Positions 1 to 6,653 of a stretch of DNA of 9,841 bases are shown here, piece by piece; the first letter of the stretch is position 1, and every line of letters starts with the position of its first letter. Origin of the DNA: Burkholderiaceae bacterium (lineage in GTDB: Bacteria; Pseudomonadota; Gammaproteobacteria; Burkholderiales; Burkholderiaceae); NCBI GenBank assembly GCA_947371415.1, contig CANBPJ010000064.1:1-9841 (forward strand), given 5' to 3'. The position numbers and the translations under genes are program-made. A model generated the notes under the pieces. That model was given only the letters and a program-made list of their open reading frames with translations. It made no database searches and was not told the origin of the DNA.

Positions 1-108
1 CGTGGTTTCAAAATGATCTGCAGCGGTGAATTGGATCACTTGCCTGAGCAAGCGTTCTACATGGTGGGTTCAATTGATGAAGCCATCGAGAAAGCTAAGA
101 AGCTTTAA
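1..108 (+). CDS. atpD: ATP synthase F1 subunit beta, C-terminal end (partial)
   Basis: Only the last 35 codons and the TAA stop are present; the gene begins left of the window. The tail reads GELDHLPEQAFYMVGSIDEA followed by a Lys-rich end, the characteristic C-terminus of the catalytic beta subunit of the F1Fo ATP synthase. In this family the beta subunit binds and interconverts ADP and ATP on the cytoplasmic F1 head; the nucleotide-binding part lies outside the window. The next gene, atpC, starts 21 bases after the stop on the same strand, which is the usual order at the end of bacterial atp operons, so the two are almost certainly co-transcribed. Nothing here looks damaged. Confidence 0.95.
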   Translation, partial: RGFKMICSGELDHLPEQAFYMVGSIDEAIEKAKKL

Positions 109-129
109 TCGAACTCATCTAGGGAAATT

Positions 130-546
130 ATGTCAACCATACGCGTCGATGTAGTAAGTGCTGAGCAATCTATTTTCAGCGGTGAAGCCAAGTTTGTAGC
201 GCTTCCTGGTGAAAATGGTGAGCTCGGTATTTTGCGCGGCCACACTCCTTTGATTACACGCATTCGTCCAGGCTCAGTTCGCATTGAAAAAGCCGATGGT
301 GATGAAGAGTTTGTATTCGTAGCGGGTGGCTATTTAGAGGTTCAGCCTGATCGTGTCACCGTGTTGGCGGATACTGCTATTCGCGGTCACGATTTAGATG
401 AAGCTAAAGCAACTGAAGCTAAGAAGCGTGCTGAAGAAGCAATGCAGAATCGTGGCACTGACTTTGACATGGCATTGGCTCAGTCAGAGTTTGCAATGGC
501 TGCTGCGCAGTTGGCAGCAATTGCACGTTTCCGTCGTAAAAAGTAA
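130..546 (+). CDS. atpC: ATP synthase F1 subunit epsilon
   Basis: This 138-residue protein is full length for the family. The N-terminal part (about residues 1-85) is the beta-sandwich domain, recognisable from the opening STIRVDVVSAEQSIFSGEA, then LPGENGELGILRGHTPL and a VFVAGGYLEVQPDRVTVLAD segment. The C-terminal part (about 88-138) is the Ala/Glu/Lys-rich helical hairpin. In the complex epsilon sits on the central stalk with gamma, couples rotation to catalysis, and its C-terminal helices can inhibit ATP hydrolysis. An AGGGA ribosome-binding sequence at 121-125 precedes the ATG by four bases. The gene lies directly behind atpD, and hemE follows after only 15 bases, so hemE may be read from the same transcript. 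Confidence 0.96.
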   Translation: MSTIRVDVVSAEQSIFSGEAKFVALPGENGELGILRGHTPLITRIRPGSVRIEKADGDEEFVFVAGGYLEVQPDRVTVLADTAIRGHDLDEAKATEAKKRAEEAMQNRGTDFDMALAQSEFAMAAAQLAAIARFRRKK

Positions 547-561
547 GAGCCGGTCATCTCT

Positions 562-1674
562 TTGTTGTTAAACGATCGGTTTTTAAAGGCCTGCTTGGGC
601 GAAGCGGTTGATCAAACACCGCTTTGGCTCATGCGCCAAGCGGGCCGCTATCTCCCTGAATACAATGCTACCCGAGCTAGGGCTGGCAGTTTTTTAGGCC
701 TAGCAAAAAATCCTGCCTACGCAACTGAAGTAACGCTCCAACCATTGGACCGCTACCCATTAGATGCGGCCATTTTATTCTCAGATATTTTGACCATACC
801 CGATGCCATGGGTTTAGGTTTGAAATTTACTGCAGGCGAAGGCCCCAGTTTTGATCATCCCCTGCGCACTGAAGAGGCGGTCAAAAAATTACGCGTTGCT
901 GATATGGATCAGCTCCGGTATGTATTTGATGCAGTGTCAGAAATACGTAAAGCATTAATTCAGGATGGGAAGCAGCGCGTTCCATTGATTGGTTTTTCTG
1001 GAAGTCCTTGGACCCTAGCCTGCTACATGATTGATGGTTCGGGCTCTGACGATTTCCGTCATGCCAAGACCATGATGTTCAGTCGCCCTGATTTACTTGA
1101 GCATATCCTTGAGATTAATGTGCAGTCAGTTGCCGCCTATCTGATTGAGCAAGTTAAAGCCGGCGCACAAGCACTCATGATTTTTGATACCTGGGGAGGC
1201 TTGCTTCCCGACGGCTGGTACCAGCGCATGTCTTTAGCGGCAATGCAAAAAGTAATTGCACTACTGCCACGTGAACATGAAGGAAGAAAGATTCCAGTCA
1301 TTATGTTTACTAAAGGTGGCGGCATTTGGTTAAACGATATGGCCCAAGTTGGCGCAGATGTGATTGCGATCGATTGGACTATGCGCTTAAGCCGAGCCCG
1401 AAAGCAGCTTTTAGAAATTAATAAGCCTTTGTCATTGCAGGGCAATTTAGATCCGCTGATTTTGTTCTCAGAGCCAAGGCAAATTGCCGCTGCTGCAGAG
1501 GATTTGTTGACCGACTTGGCGAATGCCCCTGCATTAAAGGCTGGACTACATTCTTTAGATGGTCACATTTTTAATCTTGGTCACGGCATCAACCAATTTA
1601 CGCCCCCTGAAGGCGTAGCCGCCCTATCTGAGACGGTGATTTCTAAGTCAAAAGCCCTCCGGGCAAAGCAGTAA
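562..1674 (+). CDS. hemE: Uroporphyrinogen decarboxylase
   Basis: This 370-residue enzyme decarboxylates the four acetate side chains of uroporphyrinogen III to give coproporphyrinogen III in haem synthesis; it is cytosolic and needs no cofactor. Family hallmarks are visible in order: LMRQAGRYLPEY (residues 23-34, with the substrate-binding Arg25 and Arg29), ILFSDILTIPDAMG (71-84, with Asp75 as the expected catalytic aspartate), GFSGSPWTLACYMIDG near 150, IFDTWGG near 208, SLQGNLDP near 292, and FNLGHGI near 337-343 (conserved His). The likely start is a TTG at 562, because family members begin MLLNDRF-like and no ATG lies at the right place. A second TTG follows at once. The ribosome-binding sequence is weak. 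The gene is 15 bases behind atpC, so read-through from the atp operon is likely. Confidence 0.96.
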   Translation: MLLNDRFLKACLGEAVDQTPLWLMRQAGRYLPEYNATRARAGSFLGLAKNPAYATEVTLQPLDRYPLDAAILFSDILTIPDAMGLGLKFTAGEGPSFDHPLRTEEAVKKLRVADMDQLRYVFDAVSEIRKALIQDGKQRVPLIGFSGSPWTLACYMIDGSGSDDFRHAKTMMFSRPDLLEHILEINVQSVAAYLIEQVKAGAQALMIFDTWGGLLPDGWYQRMSLAAMQKVIALLPREHEGRKIPVIMFTKGGGIWLNDMAQVGADVIAIDWTMRLSRARKQLLEINKPLSLQGNLDPLILFSEPRQIAAAAEDLLTDLANAPALKAGLHSLDGHIFNLGHGINQFTPPEGVAALSETVISKSKALRAKQ

Positions 1675-1689
1675 TCACAAGTAATCGCT

Positions 1690-1718
1690 AACTTTAACCA
1701 ATATATTGGTGAAAAGTT
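1690..1718. repeat. Interrupted palindrome downstream of hemE
   Basis: A perfect 14-base palindrome, ACCAATATATTGGT, lies at 1697-1710. It is flanked by a further matching pair, AACTTT (1690-1695) and AAAGTT (1713-1718). It begins 16 bases after the hemE stop. No T-run follows on the plus strand, so it is a poor intrinsic terminator. It abuts the first DnaA box, which starts at 1717. It could be a protein-binding site or a weak transcript-end hairpin. Confidence 0.45.
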
Positions 1719-1725
1719 ATGCACA
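1717..1725 (+). promoter_or_regulatory. DnaA box (exact consensus)
   Basis: TTATGCACA matches TTATNCACA at all positions. A one-mismatch box on the other strand (1730-1738) faces it, four bases away. Confidence 0.6.
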
Positions 1726-1794
1726 GATTTGTGCAAAATCACAAATACAGTGAGATTGACGGGAAATATAAAAAGTTACCTTTAGTAAGCCTTT

Positions 1795-1807
1795 TAAGTT
1801 ATTGATT
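1795..1807 (-). promoter_or_regulatory. Candidate IHF-binding site
   Basis: Read on the minus strand the sequence is AATCAATAACTTA, an exact match to WATCAANNNNTTR. It lies between the two DnaA-box pairs, beside AT-rich DNA. Consensus matches this short also occur by chance, so the support comes mainly from its position. Confidence 0.4.
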
Positions 1808-1856
1808 TCAATGGTTATTTATTAAAATACCGATTTTAGGTGCAATGGGGCGTTGC

Positions 1857-1862
1857 TATAAA
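1857..1862 (+). promoter_or_regulatory. Possible -10 element of a priA promoter
   Basis: TATAAA lies 74 bases before the priA ATG. No good -35 hexamer stands 16-18 bases upstream; the best is TTTAGG at 1835-1840. Transcription starting here would run through the tandem DnaA boxes at 1892-1912, which would suit DnaA repression of priA. This is weak evidence. Confidence 0.2.
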
Positions 1863-1903
1863 ATGACCATAGAAATCGAAAGTATTGAATGATATCCACA
1901 GAC

Positions 1904-1912
1904 TTATCCACA
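1904..1912 (+). promoter_or_regulatory. DnaA box (high-affinity form)
   Basis: TTATCCACA is identical to the strong R1/R4-type box of E. coli oriC. A near match, ATATCCACA, lies at 1892-1900 in the same orientation, so the two are 12 bases apart start to start. The box ends 24 bases before the priA start codon. Confidence 0.65.
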
Positions 1913-1936
1913 GGCTGAGACAGAAAATTTTAGTAA

Positions 1937-4069
1937 ATGATGCTTAAACCCATTGTGGTGCAGGTAGTAATAGATAAGCCCTTAGCTCAGGGCTTTGACT
2001 ACTTATGGGATGTTGAAAAACTAGGCAAATTACCAGAAATTGGGCATGTTATAGAGGTGCCCTTCGCCAGATCGAAGGCAATTGGGCTTGTAATAAAAGT
2101 GAGCGATCACTCTGAATATGAGGTACATAAACTCAAATCAGTTAATCGCTTAGCTCCACTGCCACCTCTTGACCCTGCATTATTGAGATTGATGAACTTC
2201 GCAAGCCAGTACTACGTACACGCACTGGGGGAAACTATCTTGCCAACTATTCCGCTGATGTGGAAAAAGGCCGATGACTGGGAAAAAATTCCCAAAAAAT
2301 TAGAGTTAGCAGAAAAAAAGAAGAAAAAAGAAGTTGATCCTATTGCGGAGGGCTTGATCACCGAGGATCAGCTAAATCCCAACCAGAAAAATGCTTTGGA
2401 AGAATTGTTGGCGGATGGTCAAAAAGAAAATCAATATAGGGCAATTTTGTTGCAAGGACAAACCGGGAGCGGTAAGACGGCCGTATTTCTGAATTGGCTA
2501 GCAAGCATTTTGAAGGATGAAAAAGCCCAGGTACTAGTTTTAGTTCCGGAAATAAATTTAACGCCGCAATTAGAAAGGCGCGTGAGAGCTTACTTTCCAG
2601 ATAAAAAAATGGCGCTATTGCACAGTGGTGTAAGCGAGAATAAAAGAGGCATTGCTTGGTACGAGGCAATGACTGGTAAAGCACAAATTATTCTAGGAAC
2701 GAGGCTGGCTGCATTAACCCCAATGCCCAACTTGCGAGCCATAGTGGTGGATGAGGAGCACGACTCATCTTATAAACAACAAGAGGGTACACGCTATTCA
2801 GCAAGGGATTTGGCGATATGGCGTGCACATGATCAAAAGACGCCAATATTACTGTCTTCAGCAACGCCATCGCTGGAGACATGGTTAGCTGCCCAATCAG
2901 GGCGTTATGAATATATTCGTCTAGATCAGCGCGCTCAGGGAGCGAGTCTTCCCGGGGTGCATTTAATTAATACGCGCGATCCACAAAACCAATTTAGCCC
3001 TGGAGATATAGACGCACCCAAACAAAAAAGTTTAATTACGAAAACATTGGCTCGTGCAATCACAAAAACGCTTGAGGCAAAAAAGCAAAGCTTAATATTA
3101 ATTAACCGCCGTGGGTATGCACCAGTATTAAGTTGCTCTGCATGTAACTGGTTATCGAAATGTACCCAATGCTCTACCTACACAGTAATGCATAAGGCAG
3201 GTGCACTTGGCAAGAGGTCGGTATTGAGTTGTCACCATTGTGGATTAGTGAAGCCCATCCCGAGTTTCTGTCCAGACTGTGGAAATGCGGACTTAAAGAC
3301 GCTGGGTCATGGCACGCAAAAGTTAGAAGACGCGATAGAGGAAATGTGGCCACAAGCTAGAGTATTGAGGGTGGACACTGACTCCAGTAGAAAGAGCAAG
3401 GGAGCAGAGGTACTCTTTCAGGAAATTCATGACGGTAATGTCGACATTGTGGTTGGAACGCAAATGATTGCCAAGGGACATGATTATCAAAACATTGGAT
3501 TGGTGGCAGTTTTAGACGCAGATAGCCGGCTTTACTCGGCAGACTTTAGGGCGGCAGAAAGATTATTTGCGCAATTAGTTCAGGTTGCTGGACGAGCAGG
3601 CAGATCTGGAACCAGCGGAGAAAAAGGTGGCGATATTTATATAGAGACTCAATATCCAGAGTCACCTGTATTTCAGCACTTACTGAGGCATGACGTTGAT
3701 GGATTTATGACGTTTACTGCGAGCGAGAGAGAGGAGGCAAAGTTACCGCCCTACTCTTATCAAGCATTAATTCATGCGGAGGCTAAAAGCCTTGAGAGGG
3801 CCATTCAATTTTTAAATGAACTGAAGTCTCGCATGAAAAGCAGGGGCATGATCACTAAAGAACTGAAGGTCTACGACCCTGTACCAAAGCCAGTCATGCG
3901 GGTTGCAGGTTCAGAGCGCGCCCAATTGCTCATAGAGTCGGCCAACCGCAGGGCGCTACAAGAAGCGCTTGAAATTGTTGATCAAGAACTGCGCCAAGAG
4001 TCTCAGGGGCGTATTAGCAAAACATCACGCATTCGTTGGCTGATAGAGCGCGACCCGATTGCTATTTAA
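1937..4069 (+). CDS. priA: Primosomal protein N', replication restart helicase PriA
   Basis: This 710-residue protein is a superfamily 2, 3'-to-5' DNA helicase that recognises stalled forks and D-loops and starts primosome loading for replication restart. The N-terminal fork-binding region comes first (about 1-115), then a Lys-rich linker (about 125-133). Walker A is GQTGSGKT near 173-181 and Walker B is the DEEH box near 272-275, followed by the conserved SYKQQEGTRYSARD segment. About residues 400-452 hold eight cysteines in CxxC-type pairs (CSAC, CTQC, CHHC, CPDC), the two zinc sites inserted in the helicase core. Then come GTQMIAKGHD and QVAGRAGR, the helicase motifs V and VI. The start could be either of two adjacent ATGs (1937 or 1940); no clear ribosome-binding site precedes them. 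The stop codon overlaps that of the convergent gcvH. The gene looks complete. Confidence 0.97.
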   Translation: MMLKPIVVQVVIDKPLAQGFDYLWDVEKLGKLPEIGHVIEVPFARSKAIGLVIKVSDHSEYEVHKLKSVNRLAPLPPLDPALLRLMNFASQYYVHALGETILPTIPLMWKKADDWEKIPKKLELAEKKKKKEVDPIAEGLITEDQLNPNQKNALEELLADGQKENQYRAILLQGQTGSGKTAVFLNWLASILKDEKAQVLVLVPEINLTPQLERRVRAYFPDKKMALLHSGVSENKRGIAWYEAMTGKAQIILGTRLAALTPMPNLRAIVVDEEHDSSYKQQEGTRYSARDLAIWRAHDQKTPILLSSATPSLETWLAAQSGRYEYIRLDQRAQGASLPGVHLINTRDPQNQFSPGDIDAPKQKSLITKTLARAITKTLEAKKQSLILINRRGYAPVLSCSACNWLSKCTQCSTYTVMHKAGALGKRSVLSCHHCGLVKPIPSFCPDCGNADLKTLGHGTQKLEDAIEEMWPQARVLRVDTDSSRKSKGAEVLFQEIHDGNVDIVVGTQMIAKGHDYQNIGLVAVLDADSRLYSADFRAAERLFAQLVQVAGRAGRSGTSGEKGGDIYIETQYPESPVFQHLLRHDVDGFMTFTASEREEAKLPPYSYQALIHAEAKSLERAIQFLNELKSRMKSRGMITKELKVYDPVPKPVMRVAGSERAQLLIESANRRALQEALEIVDQELRQESQGRISKTSRIRWLIERDPIAI

Positions 4070-4458
4070 GCGCCCGCGCTGGAGTTGTACTTTTCAAAAG
4101 ACATTAAAGTGCCCAGCTCTGACTTGAGCGTTTCTTCCGATGTTGGTTTGATTTTAAAAAGCCAAACTGCATATGGCTTTTCATTCACAATCTCAGGGCT
4201 GGCATCCACCTCTGTATTGAGACTAACAATTTCACCGCTAATAGGTGCATGAATATCACTCGCGGCTTTAACGGATTCAATCACGGCAATGGCTTCGCCT
4301 TGTTTAACTAGCTGACCAATTTTTGGGGCTTGAAAAAACATAACATCGCCTAAAGCTTCTTGTGCATGATTGCTAATGCCAACCCAAGATAGCCCATCAT
4401 CTTCGATGCTTGCCCACTCATGTGTTTCTGCGTATTGAAATGTATCTTGTGTTTTCAT
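4066..4458 (-). CDS. gcvH: Glycine cleavage system H protein
   Basis: This 130-residue protein is the usual length for GcvH, the small lipoyl carrier that shuttles the aminomethyl group between the P, T and L proteins of the glycine cleavage system. Seen in sequence: an N-terminal YAETHEWASIE segment, then VGISNHAQEALGDVMFF, the lipoylation motif ESVKAASDIHAP with Lys64 as the lipoyl attachment site, a SGEIVSLN turn, and SPEIVNEKPYAVWLFKIKP near the end. The usual glycine in the PYxxGWL motif is missing (PYAVWL), a small departure. No gcvT or gcvP lies beside it in this window, so the partners must be elsewhere if the system is complete. The ATG start is preceded by GGGAT on the coding strand. 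The stop overlaps the priA stop in the four bases TTAA. Confidence 0.93.
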   Translation of the reverse strand: MKTQDTFQYAETHEWASIEDDGLSWVGISNHAQEALGDVMFFQAPKIGQLVKQGEAIAVIESVKAASDIHAPISGEIVSLNTEVDASPEIVNEKPYAVWLFKIKPTSEETLKSELGTLMSFEKYNSSAGA

Positions 4459-4480
4459 TGTGTATCCCGTGAGATGTATT

Positions 4481-4503
4481 CTAGCTTCTTTGTCATAAGC
4501 TAG
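4481..4503. repeat. Inverted repeat between divergent gcvH and MBL genes
   Basis: CTAGCTT (4481-4487) and AAGCTAG (4497-4503) form a perfect seven-base inverted repeat with a nine-base gap. They lie in the 73-base spacer between two divergently read genes, a usual place for an operator. No T-run follows, and I found no convincing -35/-10 pair for either gene. The regulator is unknown. Confidence 0.35.
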
Positions 4504-4531
4504 TGGCTAGTCACCTTAACATCCTGTATTT

Positions 4532-5170
4532 ATGCGAATCAAATTAGGAATTGTTCCCGTTACCCCGTTCGAGCAAAACTGCTCTATTTTGGTTTGCCAA
4601 GAAACCGGCGATGCCGCGATAGTCGACCCTGGGGGAGATGTTGACAAGATTCTAGATGGTGTTCAGCAACTTGGCGGCACTGTAAAAAAGATTTTGCTAA
4701 CTCATGGGCATCTTGATCATTGTGCTGCAGCTAAGGATTTATCTGAGCAATTGGGTGCGCCTATTGAGGGTCCGCAAATCGATGAACAATTTTGGTTAGA
4801 TCAATTGCCAGAGCAAACTGTACGATTTGGATTTGGACATGCAAAAGCATTTGTGCCAACGCGCTGGTTAGAAGATGGTGATCATGTCCAGGTCGGTAAT
4901 GTGGATTTAGAGGTCTTGCACTGCCCCGGCCATACACCTGGCCATGTTGTGTTTTTTGATAAAGAGGATCGCTTGGCGTTGGTGGGGGATGTGCTGTTTG
5001 CCGGCTCAATTGGAAGAACAGACTTTCCTCGCGGTAATCATGCTGATTTAATTAATGCCATCAAGACAAAGCTATGGCCACTAGGCGATGATGTGCGGTT
5101 TGTTCCCGGCCATGGGCCCATGTCTACGTTTGGCAAAGAGCGCCAAACTAACCCCTATGTTGGGGATTAA
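4532..5170 (+). CDS. Metallo-beta-lactamase fold hydrolase, glyoxalase II-like (YcbL type)
   Basis: This 212-residue protein has the full set of metal ligands of the MBL hydrolase superfamily: THGHLDH (His58, His60, Asp62, His63), CPGHTPGH (His134), GDVLF (Asp153) and PGHGP (His194). The opening PVTPFEQNCSIL and the GRTDFPRG segment are typical of the short glyoxalase-II-like group that includes E. coli YcbL. It lacks the C-terminal helical substrate domain of classical glyoxalase II (about 250 residues). Likely activity is hydrolysis of a thioester such as S-lactoylglutathione with bound zinc or iron, but the physiological substrate of this group is uncertain. It is expected to be cytosolic. 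The ATG at 4532 is the natural start, although no strong ribosome-binding site precedes it. It stands alone on this strand and ends at a hairpin terminator. Confidence 0.9.
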   Translation: MRIKLGIVPVTPFEQNCSILVCQETGDAAIVDPGGDVDKILDGVQQLGGTVKKILLTHGHLDHCAAAKDLSEQLGAPIEGPQIDEQFWLDQLPEQTVRFGFGHAKAFVPTRWLEDGDHVQVGNVDLEVLHCPGHTPGHVVFFDKEDRLALVGDVLFAGSIGRTDFPRGNHADLINAIKTKLWPLGDDVRFVPGHGPMSTFGKERQTNPYVGD

Positions 5171-5186
5171 TAAACTGAAATTGATG

Positions 5187-5211
5187 AAACCTAATTGCTC
5201 AATTAGGTTTT
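5187..5211. terminator. Bidirectional intrinsic terminator between convergent genes
   Basis: AAACCTAATT (5187-5196) and AATTAGGTTT (5201-5210) form a perfect ten-base stem with a four-base loop (GCTC). A T-run flanks it on the right (5208-5211), and As on the left give a short U-run on the minus strand. It lies 16 bases after the MBL stop, and the stop codon of the minus-strand zinc-ribbon gene sits inside the stem, so it can serve both. Confidence 0.75.
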
Positions 5212-5388
5212 CGCAGAACCGGTGCGATGTGTGCGGTTATACAAACAGCTAGCGCAAATCCAACGTTGCTTACGATTACTTGTCGGAATCCATGTGCCAC
5301 CCTCCAGACGCTTTTCGCGACTGCAAGAAGAGCAAAATTTAAGGCTCTGAGAGGTTTCTTGGGTAGGAGCTGGAGTCGAGGTAGTCAT
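5203..5388 (-). CDS. Small double-CxxC (zinc-ribbon-like) protein, unknown function
   Basis: This small protein is 61 residues long from the ATG at 5388; a TTG two codons upstream is also possible, but a GGA six bases ahead favours the ATG. The first 15 or so residues are Thr/Pro/Ser-rich and probably disordered. Two pairs, CSSC and CASC, are separated by about 24 residues containing basic and Trp residues (GGTWIP, RKQRWIC), the spacing of a treble-clef or zinc-ribbon fold. A basic tail (YNRTHRTG) follows. It is probably a one-zinc protein that binds nucleic acid or protein, but no function can be assigned. It lies 41 bases downstream of the desaturase gene on the same strand, so the two may share a transcript, and it ends within the shared terminator. 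The paired cysteines and terminator placement argue that it is real. Confidence 0.7.
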   Translation of the reverse strand: MTTSTPAPTQETSQSLKFCSSCSREKRLEGGTWIPTSNRKQRWICASCLYNRTHRTGSAKT

Positions 5389-5429
5389 GGGCAATCCGGG
5401 TAATCCAAATCTTGTACAGAGGATCTATT

Positions 5430-6572
5430 TTACCCGTTTTGTCCCACTGGGGCTGGGCTTAGGACAACTCTGACTGAGTCGGCCATCTTATTGCCATCAA
5501 AATCGAGCCAAGCCTTGTTTTCGAAGTCATACAACTTGCACTTGCGAGCTGTATCGAAATACCAAGCCCAAGAGAACTTTTGCACAAAAATGCGCTCTGG
5601 AAGGATGGTTTCCAGGGTATTTTGGGCTTCTTGGAGGCGATATAGGGGTACGCTCATATCCACGTGATGGGCAGTGTGCTCCATGATGTGGTGCATCAAA
5701 GAGCCCCAAATCCAATTAAAGGTCAAATGAACGGTAGTGGATACAAAAGGCTGGGCGCGTAACCACTCAGATTTCTTGTCATACCAAGATACCGATGGAT
5801 GGGTATGGTGAACATAGACAACAAAGCCGATCATTCCGTTCCAGAAAAGGAAGGGAACGGCAAAGCCGGTAATTAGACCAAGCCAAACTGATTGACCGGT
5901 AGCAAGTGCGCCGGCAATAAGGCAGCCAATCCAGATAATGGCAAAACCAGTCACCAATAAATTGTCTTTCAGGAAAATTGGGCGATCGCCTGGCTTGTTC
6001 TTGGCATTTGGAAAGTACTCACGTCTCCACCAGATTTCAATGAGGTAATAGAAAACAGGCCCCCAGCCGCTACGGTACAGGCGCTCTAAGGCTTTACGCC
6101 ATGCTGGTAGTGCATCAAACTCCGCTTTTGATAATGGAGCCCAAACAAAGTCAAAGCCCTTCAAGTTAGTTTGACCGTGGTGAACCACGTTGTGCCCTAC
6201 ATCCCATAGGCTGTAAGGCGTTAGAGATGGCAAGAACGCAATGCGACCCAGTAATTTATTGAGTTCGCGGTGTGGAGTGAAGCTTTGGTGGCAGGCATCA
6301 TGGCCCAAAATAAAGATACGACCAGTCACAAATCCAGCAACCAAGCCAAAAATGATTTTGAGCAACAGGCTTTCCACAAAAACGGTGCCAGCAATGCAAC
6401 CGAGCCACAAAATGGCGTCTATTACTAATAGCATGATGGCTTTTGCAGTTTCGCCTTGAGCCATTGGGATCAACCAACTACGAATTACCTTGCGATGCGG
6501 TAATGGAAGATTGGGCGCCAAAGGGTTGGCTAAAGATGGCTCAGAAAAGGCAGAATTTAGATGGTTTGACAT
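5430..6572 (-). CDS. Membrane fatty acid desaturase
   Basis: This 380-residue protein belongs to the membrane fatty acid desaturase superfamily, di-iron enzymes that insert a double bond into acyl chains in the inner membrane using O2 and an electron donor. From the ATG at 6572 the three histidine boxes are HDACH (residues 91-95), HNVVHH (127-132) and HTAHH (299-303), with further histidines at 255-258 (HHTH) and just before the third box. Hydrophobic membrane segments lie at about 45-65, 66-90, 205-225 and 228-254, the usual two-pair arrangement. The overall pattern resembles delta-12/omega-6 acyl-lipid desaturases, but regiospecificity cannot be read from sequence. A TTG four codons upstream (6584) is an alternative start. 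Neither start has a clear ribosome-binding site. It is the last core gene before the tRNA remnant. Confidence 0.9.
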   Translation of the reverse strand: MSNHLNSAFSEPSLANPLAPNLPLPHRKVIRSWLIPMAQGETAKAIMLLVIDAILWLGCIAGTVFVESLLLKIIFGLVAGFVTGRIFILGHDACHQSFTPHRELNKLLGRIAFLPSLTPYSLWDVGHNVVHHGQTNLKGFDFVWAPLSKAEFDALPAWRKALERLYRSGWGPVFYYLIEIWWRREYFPNAKNKPGDRPIFLKDNLLVTGFAIIWIGCLIAGALATGQSVWLGLITGFAVPFLFWNGMIGFVVYVHHTHPSVSWYDKKSEWLRAQPFVSTTVHLTFNWIWGSLMHHIMEHTAHHVDMSVPLYRLQEAQNTLETILPERIFVQKFSWAWYFDTARKCKLYDFENKAWLDFDGNKMADSVRVVLSPAPVGQNG

Positions 6573-6653
6573 GATAAGAATCAATAAGTTAGGTGCAAAT
6601 AATAGCCTTTTTCACGAATTTACGCATGATGTAGGTCAAAAACCCCCCTCTTT
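6573..6653. other. Spacer between desaturase start and tRNA remnant
   Basis: These 81 bases must hold the desaturase promoter on the minus strand, but I see no clear -35/-10 pair. A C6 tract (6643-6648) just beyond the tRNA 3' end reads as G6 followed by T5 on the minus strand, without a stem, so it is not a convincing terminator. On the inferred history this is old chromosomal sequence downstream of the original tRNA gene. Confidence 0.4.

Larger units (their letters stand above)
1675..1936. promoter_or_regulatory. Non-coding hemE-priA spacer with DnaA-box cluster, origin-like
   Basis: This 262-base spacer has no plausible gene. It holds two exact matches to the DnaA-box consensus TTATNCACA, at 1717-1725 (TTATGCACA) and 1904-1912 (TTATCCACA, the high-affinity form). 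Two one-mismatch boxes lie at 1730-1738 (minus strand, TTTTGCACA) and 1892-1900 (ATATCCACA). The first pair faces each other through GCACA-GATT-TGTGC; the second pair is in tandem with three bases between. An exact match to the IHF consensus WATCAANNNNTTR lies on the minus strand at 1795-1807, and 1795-1830 is strongly AT-rich. DnaA boxes plus IHF site plus AT-rich DNA is the makeup of a bacterial oriC, but a DnaA-regulated priA promoter would look similar. The element identities are observed; the function is inferred. Confidence 0.5.

Noticed and set aside
1137..1445. Minus-strand frame of 102 codons inside hemE
   Set aside because: It is a shadow of the well-supported hemE frame, with no recognisable motifs and no context for expression.
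2310..2335. A-rich run in priA as a programmed frameshift site
   Set aside because: The run encodes a Lys-rich linker in frame, and the zero frame continues through all helicase motifs to the normal end, so no frameshift is needed.
2358..2882. Two minus-strand frames inside priA
   Set aside because: Both lie opposite the helicase core motifs of priA and show no protein-family features.
4459..4531. Glycine riboswitch ahead of gcvH
   Set aside because: The spacer to the divergent gene is only 73 bases, too short for a usual glycine riboswitch, and I see no aptamer-like core.
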